64,000 nt of DNA from Bacteroidaceae bacterium (GCA_017448965.1 JAFSKK010000020.1:38377-102376); one strand, 5' to 3'. Shown: positions 28,441 to 38,063, counted from the first letter of the stretch. Made by a program: numbers and translations. Notes: generated by a model not told the origin, from the sequence alone.

Positions 28441-29757
28441 ATGGCTTATCAAGAAAAAACAACCACGGGTTATGGTACCCGTGTGGGCAATTCGCTCAAG
28501 TCGGTTCTCATGGGATTTGTCATGATTATCGGCGCAACCATTCTGCTTTTCTGGAATGAGTTCAACTATGTGAAGCAGGACAACAAACTCGATGCTGTTC
28601 AGGAGGCTTGTGTTGACATGCCTAACCCTGAGAAGAAGAGCGCCGAATTTGAAGGCGAAGTGGTGTGCGCCACTGCTATGGCAACCACTGAGGAAGTGCT
28701 GACCGACCAGGAATTTGGCATCAGCGAGAACGCTATCGGCCTCATTCGCAAGGTAGAATACTACCAGTATGTTGAGCACTCTGAGTCAAAGTCAGAAGAC
28801 AAGCTCGGCGGCAAGGAGGAGACTACCACCACTTACACTTACAAACCAGAATGGGTGAGCAGCCCTGTGAACAGCGCTGACTTCAAGGATCCTGCCTACC
28901 AGAACAAGAACTTCACACTGGCTCAGGTGGAAGAGCAGAAGGTTTACGCCAAGAACGTATCTTTCGGCGCATACGTGCTGAGCGAGTCTCTCATCTCATC
29001 CATCAGCTCAAAAGAGGCTGTTGAACTCAACGTCAACCCACAGTTGCTGCAGTCAATCAACACTTCTGTTGCTAACACTTTCTTCGCTGTGAGAGGTGTT
29101 TCTGCCGGTGCTGCTGCACCTGCTCCTCAGCCTGCTGTTGCTGACAGCACTGCAGCTGCTGCCGACAGCGTTGCAACGAACAACAAGGTTGACCTCGAAT
29201 ACGTTCACCAGGCTGGCAACACACTCTACTACGGCCGCAGCGCAAACGCTCCTGAGATTGGCGACGTGCGCATCACTTTCGAGAAGGTGGTTCCTGCTAA
29301 GGTGACTATCATCGCACAGGTTGACGGCAACACCTTCAAGTCTTACAAGACCAAGTATGGCTCATACCAGACTCTCCGCATGGGCAAGATGACTTCAGAG
29401 GAAATCTTCCAGGATGACCACGAAAGCAACAGCATGTGGACTTGGATTCTCCGCATCGTCGGCATCCTGCTCGTTATCTCTGGTATCAAGAGCCTCTTCT
29501 CATTCGTAGAGACCCTGCTCAAGGTGGTTCCATTCCTCTCAAGCCTCTTCGCATTCGGTGTGGGCATCATCAGTACCATCGTCGGCCTTGTTTACTCACT
29601 CATTGTGATTGCTATCGCATGGGTGCTCGCACGTCCACTCGTGGGTATTCTCATCTTAGTCGTTGCAGGTCTCCTCATCTGGGTATTTGCCTTCAACGGT
29701 AAGAAGAAGCTGGCCGAACTCGCCAACAAAGGCAAGGCAGCCCCAGCAGCAGAATAA
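28441..29757 (+). CDS. TMEM43 (LUMA) family membrane protein
   Basis: 438 residues. Membrane helices lie near 22-40 (VLMGFVMIIGATILLFWNEF) and in a C-terminal cluster of about four (330-425). The large loop between them contains the TMEM43-like pattern GLIRKVEYYQYVEHS, KPEWVSSPVNSADF, YYGRSANAPEIGDVRITFE and GKMTSEEIFQ. The family is best known from the human inner-nuclear-membrane protein; bacterial members have no defined role. An Ala/Pro-rich insert (about 218-245) is specific. Codon use is strongly biased toward ctc, gct, aag and cgc, as in pgk, suggesting high expression. It has its own promoter and a terminator. Confidence 0.82.
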   Translation: MAYQEKTTTGYGTRVGNSLKSVLMGFVMIIGATILLFWNEFNYVKQDNKLDAVQEACVDMPNPEKKSAEFEGEVVCATAMATTEEVLTDQEFGISENAIGLIRKVEYYQYVEHSESKSEDKLGGKEETTTTYTYKPEWVSSPVNSADFKDPAYQNKNFTLAQVEEQKVYAKNVSFGAYVLSESLISSISSKEAVELNVNPQLLQSINTSVANTFFAVRGVSAGAAAPAPQPAVADSTAAAADSVATNNKVDLEYVHQAGNTLYYGRSANAPEIGDVRITFEKVVPAKVTIIAQVDGNTFKSYKTKYGSYQTLRMGKMTSEEIFQDDHESNSMWTWILRIVGILLVISGIKSLFSFVETLLKVVPFLSSLFAFGVGIISTIVGLVYSLIVIAIAWVLARPLVGILILVVAGLLIWVFAFNGKKKLAELANKGKAAPAAE

Positions 29758-29784
29758 AGAACAAGCATTCTCGCAATAACTGAC

Positions 29785-29826
29785 AAAGGTCTGGGTAACA
29801 CATCAACAGGTTATCCAGACCTTTTC
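29785..29826 (+). terminator. Terminator after the TMEM43 gene
   Basis: AAAGGTCTGGGTAAC (29785-29799) pairs with GTTATCCAGACCTTT (29810-29824) with one wobble and a 10-nt loop, followed by TT. Confidence 0.85.
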
Positions 29827-29875
29827 ACTCTCCAAAACATCTAACCAAAAAACAACCTAACCTAACAGACAAAAC

Positions 29876-30466
29876 ATGAAAAAGCTCTTATTCATTCCCA
29901 TCGCTCTCGCAACCCTCATCGTAGGGACATCATGCGGCAACAAAGCTTCAGACACTTCAGGCGGAGAATCCGAAGATTCTGTCTTCATGCTCGACGGTCC
30001 CGGCTCGGAATACGTGCCCACAGCTGAAGAAATGGAGGCAGCCGTGCTGGCGCAAGCACAGAAAGTCTATGAGGCCGTACACAATGCCTATGCCAGCGAA
30101 GATTGGCAAGAACAATCCAACAAACTCGACAAACAGTTCTGCTCGAAGGATTGGAACGCCACCGTTGCAGCCGTTGTTGAGAAGGACAAGGACGAAGACT
30201 TTGGCTTCTTCGATGCCGACTACTGGGTGATGGGACAAGACTTCGACGAGAAGAATCTGCATGCCACCGACTTCTATGTGGAGAAACTCCTGATGGACGA
30301 CACGCCTTGGCAAGCAGCTGTGACACTCAAACTGCACAACTTCGGCGTTATACCTGTACGCGTGAACTTCGTGATGGAAGACAGCGAGTGGAAAGTCGAT
30401 GACTTGACCGACCTGAGCAACGACCTCGACTGGAAAGCAAGCATGAAAGAATATCTGGCAGAATAA
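29876..30466 (+). CDS. Small lipoprotein of unknown function
   Basis: 196 residues. MKKLLFIPIALATLIVGTSC is a lipoprotein signal with Cys20. The mature part is acidic (many Glu and Asp) and seems to be one small alpha/beta domain: a helix near 45-80 (MEAAVLAQAQKVYEAVHNAY) and a C-terminal strand set (VTLKLHNFGVIPVRVNFVME, then DSEWKVDDLTD). That ending resembles DUF3828-like or NTF2-like domains, but I cannot assign it with confidence. cdd starts 16 bp after its stop. Confidence 0.6.
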   Translation: MKKLLFIPIALATLIVGTSCGNKASDTSGGESEDSVFMLDGPGSEYVPTAEEMEAAVLAQAQKVYEAVHNAYASEDWQEQSNKLDKQFCSKDWNATVAAVVEKDKDEDFGFFDADYWVMGQDFDEKNLHATDFYVEKLLMDDTPWQAAVTLKLHNFGVIPVRVNFVMEDSEWKVDDLTDLSNDLDWKASMKEYLAE

Positions 30467-30482
30467 AGACCATTCACCCAAC

Positions 30483-30962
30483 ATGGAATCGCAATCTATC
30501 CATCTATCGTACCTCATCAAGCAGGAAGACGAACTCACTCAGGAAGAGACCAAACTCTTGGATGAGGCTCGTCGTGCCACCTATCGCAGTTACGCACCCT
30601 ATTCTCACTTTTCTGTGGGAGCCGCAGTCGAACTGGAAGATGGCACCATCGTCTCTGGCAGCAATCAGGAGAATGCAGCCTACCCTTCTGGACTTTGTGC
30701 CGAACGCACCGCAGTCTTCTATGCCAACTCACGCTATCCAGACCTTGCCATCCGTCGCATCTGCATTGCAGCAAGAGATACGGAAGGTGACCTGCTCCAG
30801 CGCTACATCTCTCCCTGTGGTGCCTGCCGTCAGGTGCTCCTTGAGGCCGAACAACGTGCCCAACACCCCATCGAAGTGCTCCTCTACGGCACCCAAGGCA
30901 TCTGTTGTATTCACAGCATCAAAGACCTCCTTCCACTCTGCTTCGACGACAGTTTTCTGTGA
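30483..30962 (+). CDS. cdd: Cytidine deaminase
   Basis: Deaminates cytidine and deoxycytidine for pyrimidine salvage. 159 residues with SHFSVGAAVELEDG, SGLCAERTAVFYA (zinc ligand Cys and catalytic Glu) and SPCGACRQVLLE (two zinc-ligand Cys), the layout of the short homotetrameric class. It follows the lipoprotein gene by 16 bp and ends in a strong terminator. Confidence 0.95.
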   Translation: MESQSIHLSYLIKQEDELTQEETKLLDEARRATYRSYAPYSHFSVGAAVELEDGTIVSGSNQENAAYPSGLCAERTAVFYANSRYPDLAIRRICIAARDTEGDLLQRYISPCGACRQVLLEAEQRAQHPIEVLLYGTQGICCIHSIKDLLPLCFDDSFL

Positions 30963-31000
30963 GTCCCTCAAAGACTGTAAAAACAGATGAAAAACATCAA

Positions 31001-31043
31001 ACGGAAAAATTTTATTGAAAAACGATAAAATTTTTCCGTTTTT
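31001..31043 (+). terminator. Terminator after cdd
   Basis: ACGGAAAAATTTTATTG (31001-31017) pairs with CGATAAAATTTTTCCGT (31023-31039) over 17 bp with one wobble, followed by TTTT. Confidence 0.9.
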
Positions 31044-31044
31044 A

Positions 31045-31076
31045 TTTGGTGGATATTTTTTATTGTTTTACCTTTG
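31045..31076 (+). promoter_or_regulatory. Bacteroidetes promoter for the DUF2975 gene
   Basis: TTTG (31045-31048), 20 bp, TACCTTTG (31069-31076). It begins two bases after the cdd terminator. The DUF2975 start lies about 88 bp further on, giving an A-rich leader. Confidence 0.85.
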
Positions 31077-31164
31077 CACCGAAAAAAGTTATCGAATAAC
31101 AATAAATAAACAAACTAAAACAATAAAATTACTAACAACCAAAACAAAGAAAGGGTACAAAAAA

Positions 31165-31854
31165 ATGAAAAAGAAGTTCAACATCTATTGTGGCCTGCTG
31201 ATAGCAGCCATCGTGTTCGGAATCGGCATCCACATGTTTGAAACATGCTACCACATGTACACTGGTGGCAAGGCAGGCATTGAAGCTGCAAGGAAGGGGA
31301 GAACAATGGGCGCCAAGCATCAACCTTTTGAGAGTCTTCAAAGAGTATATAGAATGACAGGGGTGGAAATGATGCCTAAGGGTGAACACATCATGGATTT
31401 TGCCACGGGAGACAGCATCGTCAATCTGAAAACAGGAGAGAAAATGCCCATCTCGATAGCAGCAGGCATTGTAATGCCTGAAAATGGCAATAGCAGCAGA
31501 ATGATTGTCATGCAGGGCATCGGTCATCTGAGCTTCTTCCTGATTATTGTCTTCTTGGTGGCATTCATCAAACTGGTTGTCACTGTGAACAAAGGAGGCA
31601 TCTTCGAGAAAAGCATGGAGAGGCAACTGGCTTGGGGCGGATGGGCTGTGTTCGGCATGTACGTGCTGGGCTGGATCGGTACGCTCTACAATTACATCCT
31701 CAACGTGCAGGAGTTTGAATTTGAAGCATACAACCTGGAAATCCTTCAAAAGCCCGACATCGCCCTGCTCTACTCCGCTTTCGGCATGCTGCTGATGGGA
31801 CAAATCTTCAAGATTGGCCGTCAGATGAAGGAAGAACAGGAGTTGACGATATAA
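31165..31854 (+). CDS. DUF2975-family membrane protein
   Basis: 229 residues, four predicted membrane helices: about 8-25 (LLIAAIVFGIGIHMFETC), 115-140 (LSFFLIIVFLVAFIKLVVTV), 155-175 (WGGWAVFGMYVLGWIGTLY) and 195-215. A soluble loop lies between helices 1 and 2. The start at 31165 (MKKKFNIYC) is preferred because the in-frame extension to 31015 would run through the promoter and terminator. DUF2975 proteins are typically encoded beside a short XRE regulator, exactly as here, suggesting a regulator plus membrane partner pair of unknown function. Confidence 0.75.
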   Translation: MKKKFNIYCGLLIAAIVFGIGIHMFETCYHMYTGGKAGIEAARKGRTMGAKHQPFESLQRVYRMTGVEMMPKGEHIMDFATGDSIVNLKTGEKMPISIAAGIVMPENGNSSRMIVMQGIGHLSFFLIIVFLVAFIKLVVTVNKGGIFEKSMERQLAWGGWAVFGMYVLGWIGTLYNYILNVQEFEFEAYNLEILQKPDIALLYSAFGMLLMGQIFKIGRQMKEEQELTI

Positions 31855-31888
31855 AGTTTAGAGTTTAGAGTTTAAAGTTTAGAGACTC

Positions 31889-32092
31889 ATGATCATCGTG
31901 AACTTAGACGTGATGATGGCACGTAGGAAGATGTCATCAGGAGAATTGGCTGAACGCATCGGCATCACGCAAGCAAACCTGTCGGTGCTGAAAACGGGAA
32001 AGGCGAAGGCTGTGCGCTTCTCCACCTTGGAGGCGATTTGCAAAGTGCTGGATTGCCAGCCAGGCGATATATTGGAATACAAAGAGGAATAA
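31889..32092 (+). CDS. Short XRE-family (Cro/C1-type) transcriptional regulator
   Basis: 67 residues that are essentially one helix-turn-helix domain: SGELAERIGITQANLSVLKT holds the recognition helix, followed by FSTLEAICKVLDCQPGDILEY, the end typical of YozG-like regulators. It follows the DUF2975 gene by 34 bp of GTTTAGA-type repeats and precedes the CPBP protease by 12 bp, so all are probably one unit. Likely autoregulates this operon; that is inference. Confidence 0.85.
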   Translation: MIIVNLDVMMARRKMSSGELAERIGITQANLSVLKTGKAKAVRFSTLEAICKVLDCQPGDILEYKEE

Positions 32093-32104
32093 GAAATTGA
32101 TAAC

Positions 32105-32929
32105 ATGAAAAAAATAATTTATCCTATCCTGGCTGTGGTGGCATTTCTGGTGATGCAGACGTTAGCAGGAATTGGCCTTGTGGTGTTCTTTCTTGTGTTG
32201 CAACCAGAATTGCTGAAGACCATCAGAACGAGTGGTTTTGAAAACATTATGAATAGTCAACCAGCTATCATTTCGTTGGCCATTGATTTGAGTGGCATCG
32301 CCACCATAGCCATCATTGGTCTGTTAGGCATGATTAACTGGAAACAGGTGCTGAACGTCAAAAACATCGAATGGAAATGGGGCACGGTGTCCATTGTAGC
32401 CGCTATCCTCGGCATCTTTGTGCTCGACATCATGGAGGAGATGATTGATCTGCCAAACCTGATGGAGGATCAATTCATCGCGATGTCCCGTTCGTGGTTA
32501 GGCATATTGTCCATCGGTGTGGTAGGCCCCATCATCGAGGAGTTCATCTTCCGCGAGGGCATCTTGGGTTATATGCTGCGCAACGGCATGAACAAATGGG
32601 TGGCCATCACGGCAAGTGCGCTGTTGTTTGGCATCATCCACATGAACCCCGCACAAATTCCTTTTGCTGCTGCAATGGGATTTATCTTTAGCATCATATA
32701 CTATAAGACGGGGAATATCGTTATTCCTAGTATATTGCACATTCTGAATAACAGTTTCGTGGTGGTGATGATGTACATCATGGGCGATGCTGCCAAGGAC
32801 GTGAGTTTCACAGAAGGGTTGGGAGGATATCCCATAGTCATCGTTCACCTCATCGTGTATCTCACTATCTGCACCACGCTGTTTCAGAAATTCTGGAAAA
32901 ACTATCAACCTAAAAGAATCAACAACTAA
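32105..32929 (+). CDS. CPBP-family intramembrane metalloprotease
   Basis: 274 residues, about seven membrane helices. The catalytic motifs of the CAAX-processing/bacteriocin-processing family are present: EEFIFR (Glu145, Glu146, Arg150), FGIIHMNPAQ (zinc-binding His) and HILNN near 217. The bacterial proteins cleave or sense membrane peptides, often in bacteriocin immunity. It sits in a run with a DUF2975 protein, an XRE regulator and sppA, three of the four being membrane proteins and two proteases. Confidence 0.88.
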   Translation: MKKIIYPILAVVAFLVMQTLAGIGLVVFFLVLQPELLKTIRTSGFENIMNSQPAIISLAIDLSGIATIAIIGLLGMINWKQVLNVKNIEWKWGTVSIVAAILGIFVLDIMEEMIDLPNLMEDQFIAMSRSWLGILSIGVVGPIIEEFIFREGILGYMLRNGMNKWVAITASALLFGIIHMNPAQIPFAAAMGFIFSIIYYKTGNIVIPSILHILNNSFVVVMMYIMGDAAKDVSFTEGLGGYPIVIVHLIVYLTICTTLFQKFWKNYQPKRINN

Positions 32930-32944
32930 AACAAAACCAACGAT

Positions 32945-34729
32945 ATGAAAAAGTTTTTCAAGTATGTATGCGCCACCGTTGTGGGCGTGTTTATCGCAGT
33001 CGCCATCGTGGTGATCCTCTCGATGCTGAGTCTGGTGAGCATGGCATCAATGGGTAGTGCAACCGCTAATGTGAAGGATAACAGTGTGCTGGTGATTCAA
33101 CTACAAGGCAGCATCAGCGAACGCAGCGATGAAAATCCTTTTGCAGAACTCTTTGGCAATAACGCTCTGAAGGAACAAGGCCTTGATGACATTCTCTTGG
33201 CAATAGACCATGCCAAGAAGGAAAAGAAAGTGAAGGGCATCTATCTGGAGGCGGGCACTTTTGCTGGAGCCATGCCAGCCACTTTGCAAAGCATCCGCAA
33301 GGCTCTGGTCGATTTCAAGAAAGAAGGTAAGTTCATTGTGGCGTATGGCGATGTTTACACACAGGGTGCCTATTATGTTTGTTCAGTGGCCGACTCCGTG
33401 ATTGTCAATCCACAAGGAATGATTGACTGGAGCGGATTGAGCAGCACCGTCACCTACTACAAGGAACTGATGGAGAAAGTGGGTGTTGACATGCAGGTGG
33501 TGAAGGTGGGCACCTACAAGAGTGCCGTTGAGCCTTTCCTCTTGAAAGAGATGAGCGATGCCAACCGTGAACAGATAGAAACCTACGACGGTGAAATCTG
33601 GAAAGAGATTACCCAGGCAGTCAGCAAGAGCCGTGGCATCAGCGTGGAGCAACTCAATGTGTTGGCAGATTCAATGATGCTTTTGCAAGATGCACGACTG
33701 TATCAGAAGACAAAATTGGTGGACAGGCTTGCTTACAGCGATGCGGTGCCACAAACGATTGCAACCATGATGAAGGTTGACAGTCCTGATGACTATAATA
33801 CAGTCAGCGTGAAGGATTTGGCCAGGATTGCTGAAAGTAAGCCTAAAGGTATCAGCGGCAATGTCATCGCGGTCTATTATGCGGTGGGCAACATCGTGGA
33901 AGAGGCATCTTCCGACTGGAACACAGAACCTGAGATTGTGGGCAAGAAGGTCATCAAGGACTTGCAGAAACTGGCTGATGACGATGATGTGAAAGCCGTG
34001 GTGCTGCGCGTCAACTCTGGTGGCGGTTCCGCATACGCAAGTGAACAGATTTGGCATCAGGTGATGAACATCAAGACTAACAAACCCATCGTAGTCAGCA
34101 TGGGTGATATGGCTGCATCGGGCGGTTACTATATCAGTTGTGCAGCCAACTACATCTATGCAGAGCCTACCACCATCACGGGTTCCATCGGCATCTTCGG
34201 CATGTTCCCCAATGCCAGCGAACTGCTCAACGACAAACTGGGTGTTCATTTCAGCACGGTGAAGACAAACGAGCACTCCGACTTTGGCGACATCAGCCGT
34301 CCGTTTACAGAGCAGGAACGTGCCATCGCACAGCGTTACATCAACAGCGGCTACGAACTCTTCACGAAACGTTGTGCTGACGGCCGCAAAATGAAGCAAG
34401 ACGATATCAAGAAAATTGGCGAAGGCCGTGTTTGGACAGGCATTCACGCCAAGCAAATAGGGTTGGTTGACGAATTGGGCGGTCTGAACGAAGCGATTTC
34501 CAAAGCCAAGCAATTGGCCAAGGTGGACGAGGCTTCCATCATCAACTATCCTGCCAAGTCCACCGTGTTCGACAATTTGATGAACGAGATGCAAGGAAAC
34601 AGTTATGCCGACAAGCAACTGCGTCAGACCATGGGCGAATACTACATCTTCTACTCCAACATCCAGCATCTCAACCAAAGAACAGGCATCCAAGCCAGCA
34701 TGCCTTATTTCTTGACTTTTCATCTCTAA
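32945..34729 (+). CDS. sppA: Signal peptide peptidase SppA, 67K type
   Basis: 594 residues, the long duplicated form. An N-terminal membrane helix (about 8-32) anchors it facing the periplasm. The first half carries VGTYKSAVEPF with the general-base Lys and the second half DMAASGGYYISCAANYIYA with the nucleophilic Ser, matching the cross-domain Ser-Lys dyad of E. coli SppA. It degrades leftover signal peptides in the membrane. The gene starts 15 bp after the CPBP protease and ends in a strong terminator. Confidence 0.94.
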   Translation: MKKFFKYVCATVVGVFIAVAIVVILSMLSLVSMASMGSATANVKDNSVLVIQLQGSISERSDENPFAELFGNNALKEQGLDDILLAIDHAKKEKKVKGIYLEAGTFAGAMPATLQSIRKALVDFKKEGKFIVAYGDVYTQGAYYVCSVADSVIVNPQGMIDWSGLSSTVTYYKELMEKVGVDMQVVKVGTYKSAVEPFLLKEMSDANREQIETYDGEIWKEITQAVSKSRGISVEQLNVLADSMMLLQDARLYQKTKLVDRLAYSDAVPQTIATMMKVDSPDDYNTVSVKDLARIAESKPKGISGNVIAVYYAVGNIVEEASSDWNTEPEIVGKKVIKDLQKLADDDDVKAVVLRVNSGGGSAYASEQIWHQVMNIKTNKPIVVSMGDMAASGGYYISCAANYIYAEPTTITGSIGIFGMFPNASELLNDKLGVHFSTVKTNEHSDFGDISRPFTEQERAIAQRYINSGYELFTKRCADGRKMKQDDIKKIGEGRVWTGIHAKQIGLVDELGGLNEAISKAKQLAKVDEASIINYPAKSTVFDNLMNEMQGNSYADKQLRQTMGEYYIFYSNIQHLNQRTGIQASMPYFLTFHL

Positions 34730-34751
34730 GATAAAAAAGCATAAACAAAAA

Positions 34752-34792
34752 GAGCGGCGGTTAAGGCTTTCGTCCTAACCGCCGCTTTTTTT
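34752..34792. terminator. Terminator between sppA and kdsD
   Basis: AGCGGCGGTTAAGG pairs with CCTAACCGCCGCT around a short loop, followed by seven T on the plus side and preceded by A-rich sequence for the opposite strand. Confidence 0.9.
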
Positions 34793-34800
34793 ATCTCCAC

Positions 34801-35745
34801 TTAATTCATAATTGCAAAGTAGTCAACAATGCCGACCAGTTTGCCATGATCGGTCACAAGAAGAGAGTGAATCTTGTGATTGCGGAACATCTGCTGGATG
34901 GTGGTAAGTTTCGCCTCTGGCGAGATGGTTTTAGGTGTGGTGGTCATCGCCTCGCTAACAGGCAGATTGATGAAGTTTTCACGTGCACCTTCCACCGCAC
35001 GACGAATGTCACCATCGGTAATAATACCCAGAATCTTTTCGTCCTCCATCACAATGCCAAGTCCCAATTTGCCGCCACTGATGATCATAAGCGCATCGGA
35101 CAAGCGCATGGTAGGAGGAACAATGGGGAAGTTTTCCGTGTACATTACATCTTTCACACGCACCAGCAACTTACGGCCAAGCGACCCACCTGGATGGAAC
35201 TGCGCAAAGTCTTTGGCTCGGAACTTTCGTACTTCCATCAAGGCGCATGCCAGCGCATCGCCCAAAGCCATTGCGGCTGTGGTGCTGGATGTGGGTGCTA
35301 AATTCAGAGGACATGCTTCACGTTCCACTTTGCACAAGATGTGATAATCAGAGTGTTGCGCCAACAAGGAACCTGCTTCACTTGTCATTGACACGATAGG
35401 AATATGACGATCTTCGAGCGAAGCAATGATGCGCAACAATTCATCCGTAGTGCCCGAATTGCTGATCATCAGCAGGATGTCATTATTCATGATCATGCCC
35501 AAATCGCCATGAAGTGCATCAAGAGCATTGAGATAAATGGCAGGGGTACCTGTCGACGCCAACGTGGCAGCAATCTTAGCACCCACATGTCCCGACTTTC
35601 CCACTCCCGTCACCACCACATGGCCTGTACAATGGTGAATCAGGTCAACCACTTGCTCAAAGTTGTTGTCCAATTGTGGTATGAGATCGAGCAGAGCCTG
35701 TGCCTCATCGCGCAGACATCGCTCAGCATAAATTTTGGAATTCAT
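34801..35745 (-). CDS. kdsD: Arabinose-5-phosphate isomerase
   Basis: Converts ribulose 5-phosphate to arabinose 5-phosphate, the first step to KDO. The SIS domain (about 25-175) contains VTGVGKSGHVGAKIAATLAS, LNALDALHGDLGMI and SNSGTTDELLRI. Two CBS domains follow (about 205-314). The 314-residue length fits the KpsF/GutQ/KdsD family. kdsA lies just upstream on the same strand (35 bp), so both KDO precursors are made from one unit, which supports kdsD over the capsule or gut paralogues. Confidence 0.92.
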   Translation of the reverse strand: MNSKIYAERCLRDEAQALLDLIPQLDNNFEQVVDLIHHCTGHVVVTGVGKSGHVGAKIAATLASTGTPAIYLNALDALHGDLGMIMNNDILLMISNSGTTDELLRIIASLEDRHIPIVSMTSEAGSLLAQHSDYHILCKVEREACPLNLAPTSSTTAAMALGDALACALMEVRKFRAKDFAQFHPGGSLGRKLLVRVKDVMYTENFPIVPPTMRLSDALMIISGGKLGLGIVMEDEKILGIITDGDIRRAVEGARENFINLPVSEAMTTTPKTISPEAKLTTIQQMFRNHKIHSLLVTDHGKLVGIVDYFAIMN

Positions 35746-35780
35746 CTTTAGTCAATTAGTGAGTCATTGTTCTTTCCCCA

Positions 35781-36539
35781 TCACTCATTCATCAGACTGG
35801 CAATCACACGGTCGAGGTCGGAGAGATAAAGCATATTCGGTCCATCAGAAAGGGCATTGTCAGGATCGGGATGCACCTCAAAGAAGAAGCCGTTGGCTCC
35901 AAACGCCTTAGCCGCCAATGCCATAGCAGGCACAAACTCGCGATTACCACCCGTCTTGCCTCCAGCGGCACCAGGACGTTGCACAGAATGGGTGCAGTCC
36001 ATGATGACCGTATCGGTAAAATGGTGCATATCAGCAATGTTGCGGAAGTCAACAGCAAGATTGTTGTAGCCGTAGATGTTGCCTCGTTCTGTCAGCCATA
36101 CATTGTCATTCCCGCTCTCGCGCACCTTCTGCACAGGATATTCCATATCGAGACCTGAAAGGAATTGTGCTTTCTTGATGTTGACGATGCGTCCTGTACG
36201 AGCCGCCGCTACCAAAAGGTCGGTCTGGCGACACAGGAAGGCAGGAATCTGCAACACGTCAGCCACCTCACCTGCAGGCTGTGCCTGATAGCTTTCGTGG
36301 ATGTCGGTCAAGACACGAAGTCCATACTTCTCCTTGATATTGGAGAGCATCTGCATGCCTTTTTCCAATCCAGGACCACGATAAGAGTGGATGCTCGTGC
36401 GATTGGCTTTGTCAAAGGATGACTTAAAAATGATGTCAAGGTCATATTTCTCGTTCAACCGGACGATTTCCTGAGCCACCTCTTCGAGGCAGTCCATCGA
36501 CTCTATGACACAGGGACCTGCAATGATGGTAGGTTTCAT
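35781..36539 (-). CDS. kdsA: 3-deoxy-8-phosphooctulonate synthase
   Basis: Condenses arabinose 5-phosphate with phosphoenolpyruvate to KDO-8-phosphate for lipid A-core. The 252-residue barrel has IAGPCVIES, FKSSFDKANRTSIHSYRGPG, DIHESYQ, IPAFLCRQTDLLVAAA, NIKKAQFLSG and FFFEVHPDPDNALSDGPNM. Cys in the GPCVIES segment is conserved in both metal and non-metal classes. Its product pathway partner kdsD follows directly. Confidence 0.96.
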   Translation of the reverse strand: MKPTIIAGPCVIESMDCLEEVAQEIVRLNEKYDLDIIFKSSFDKANRTSIHSYRGPGLEKGMQMLSNIKEKYGLRVLTDIHESYQAQPAGEVADVLQIPAFLCRQTDLLVAAARTGRIVNIKKAQFLSGLDMEYPVQKVRESGNDNVWLTERGNIYGYNNLAVDFRNIADMHHFTDTVIMDCTHSVQRPGAAGGKTGGNREFVPAMALAAKAFGANGFFFEVHPDPDNALSDGPNMLYLSDLDRVIASLMNE

Positions 36540-36560
36540 AAGGAGAGGGGGTTTTTGATA

Positions 36561-36980
36561 TCAGAAAGGATAATTCCCGTTATTTTCAGAAGGTGCAACA
36601 GCAGCAGGAGCAGCTGGCTGCTGAGTAGATGGTGCTGTTGAAGATGTCGAAGGCTTTGGAGACAAAAGTTCCATATTGTCCACCATAATGTCGATGGCTT
36701 TTCGGTTCACACCTTGGCGGTCAGTCCAATTACGAGATTGTATTTTGCCTTCAACATAGAGTTTATCCCCTTTATGCACATATTTCTCCACTCTTTCTGC
36801 CAACTGACGCCAGAAAATACATGTATGCCATTCCGTCCGTTCGGGTACTTGTGTCCCGTTCTGCAACGTATAGCCACGTTCTGTTGTGGCAAGACTTACT
36901 TGTGCCACACACACACCTTGGTCGAGATATTTCACTTGTGGGTCTTGACCCACATTACCAATAAGCATTACTTTATTCAT
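36561..36980 (-). CDS. ssb: Single-stranded DNA-binding protein
   Basis: 139 residues. An OB-fold begins [20 protein letters not shown] and contains [22 protein letters not shown] and [11 protein letters not shown] Ser/Thr/Pro/Ala linker follows, and the tail NNGNYPF is a variant of the acidic DDDIPF protein-interaction tip that keeps the terminal Pro-Phe. The start overlaps the aroC stop by four bases (ATGA), so it is translated with aroC. As it lies outside the rpsF-rpsR context, it may be a second SSB. Confidence 0.92.
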   Translation of the reverse strand: MNKVMLIGNVGQDPQVKYLDQGVCVAQVSLATTERGYTLQNGTQVPERTEWHTCIFWRQLAERVEKYVHKGDKLYVEGKIQSRNWTDRQGVNRKAIDIMVDNMELLSPKPSTSSTAPSTQQPAAPAAVAPSENNGNYPF

Positions 36981-38053
36981 AGTGTCACTGTTTTGTTCAA
37001 TAGATAATGGTCAAGAATCGTCATGGCTGCCATCGCCTCCACAACAGGTACTGCACGTGGCAACACGCACGGATCATGGCGTCCCTTCACTTCGAGTGTG
37101 ATTTCTTCGCCATCCACCGTCACGGTTGGTTGTGGGCGCAACTGGGTGGCTACAGGTTTGAAGAGCACACGGAAATAGATATCCTGTCCATTAGAGATGC
37201 CTCCCTGGATTCCGCCCGAATGGTTGGTGTGGGTGCTGATACGTCCACCAGCATTGTAGAAGATGTCGTTCTGTTCAGAGCCACGCTGCCCCACTCCTTC
37301 GAAACCTTCGCCATATTCAAATCCCTTCACGGCATTGATACTTAGCATGGCAGCGCCAAGTTCGGCATGGAGTTTGGAGAAAGCTGGTTCACCAAGTCCG
37401 ACGGGACATCCCTGAATGACACAAGTGATGATACCACCTATCGTGTCGCCATCAGCCTTCACTTTGAGGATGAGCTGTTCCATTTGCTGAGCGGCATCGC
37501 GATCGGGACAACGGACAGAATTCCGTTCTATCTGCGTGAAGTCATGCCGGTGGTAATCACGGTCTATCGCAATATCACCCACCTGCGATGTGTAGGCTGT
37601 GACGCGGATGCCCAACTGTCGCAAAGCCAATTTGGCCAATGCGCCACCCACACAACGGGAAATGGTCTCGCGTGCAGAAGAACGTCCGCCACCACGATGG
37701 TCTCGCAAACCATACTTCTGGGTATAGGTGTAGTCAGCGTGAGATGGTCGATAAACCTGACGCACATTCTCGTAGTCAGTGGAATGCTGGTTAGTGTTTC
37801 TTACCAGAAAACCAATGGGACATCCCGTTGTTTTCCCTTCAAACACACCCGAGAGCAGTTCCACACGGTCACCCTCTTGGCGTCCTGTCGTGATGCGGCT
37901 CTGTCCGGGTCGACGACGATCGAGTTCCGACTGGATGAAGTCCATATCGACAGCAATGCCTGCAGGCATCCCGTCCACCACTCCACCGATTCCTTCACCA
38001 TGACTTTCGCCATAAGTGGTCAGCGTGAAAATATGTCCAAACGTGTTTCGCAT
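36977..38053 (-). CDS. aroC: Chorismate synthase
   Basis: Final step of the shikimate pathway: EPSP to chorismate with reduced FMN. 358 residues from [20 protein letters not shown]; a frame reading further back to 38227 crosses the upstream slyD-like gene and is not real. Motifs: [57 protein letters not shown] and [13 protein letters not shown]. The gene follows the slyD-like gene by 10 bp and overlaps ssb by four bases, so the three form one operon driven by the promoter near 38680. Confidence 0.96.
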   Translation of the reverse strand: MRNTFGHIFTLTTYGESHGEGIGGVVDGMPAGIAVDMDFIQSELDRRRPGQSRITTGRQEGDRVELLSGVFEGKTTGCPIGFLVRNTNQHSTDYENVRQVYRPSHADYTYTQKYGLRDHRGGGRSSARETISRCVGGALAKLALRQLGIRVTAYTSQVGDIAIDRDYHRHDFTQIERNSVRCPDRDAAQQMEQLILKVKADGDTIGGIITCVIQGCPVGLGEPAFSKLHAELGAAMLSINAVKGFEYGEGFEGVGQRGSEQNDIFYNAGGRISTHTNHSGGIQGGISNGQDIYFRVLFKPVATQLRPQPTVTVDGEEITLEVKGRHDPCVLPRAVPVVEAMAAMTILDHYLLNKTVTL

Positions 38054-38063
38054 CGTTTCCACA

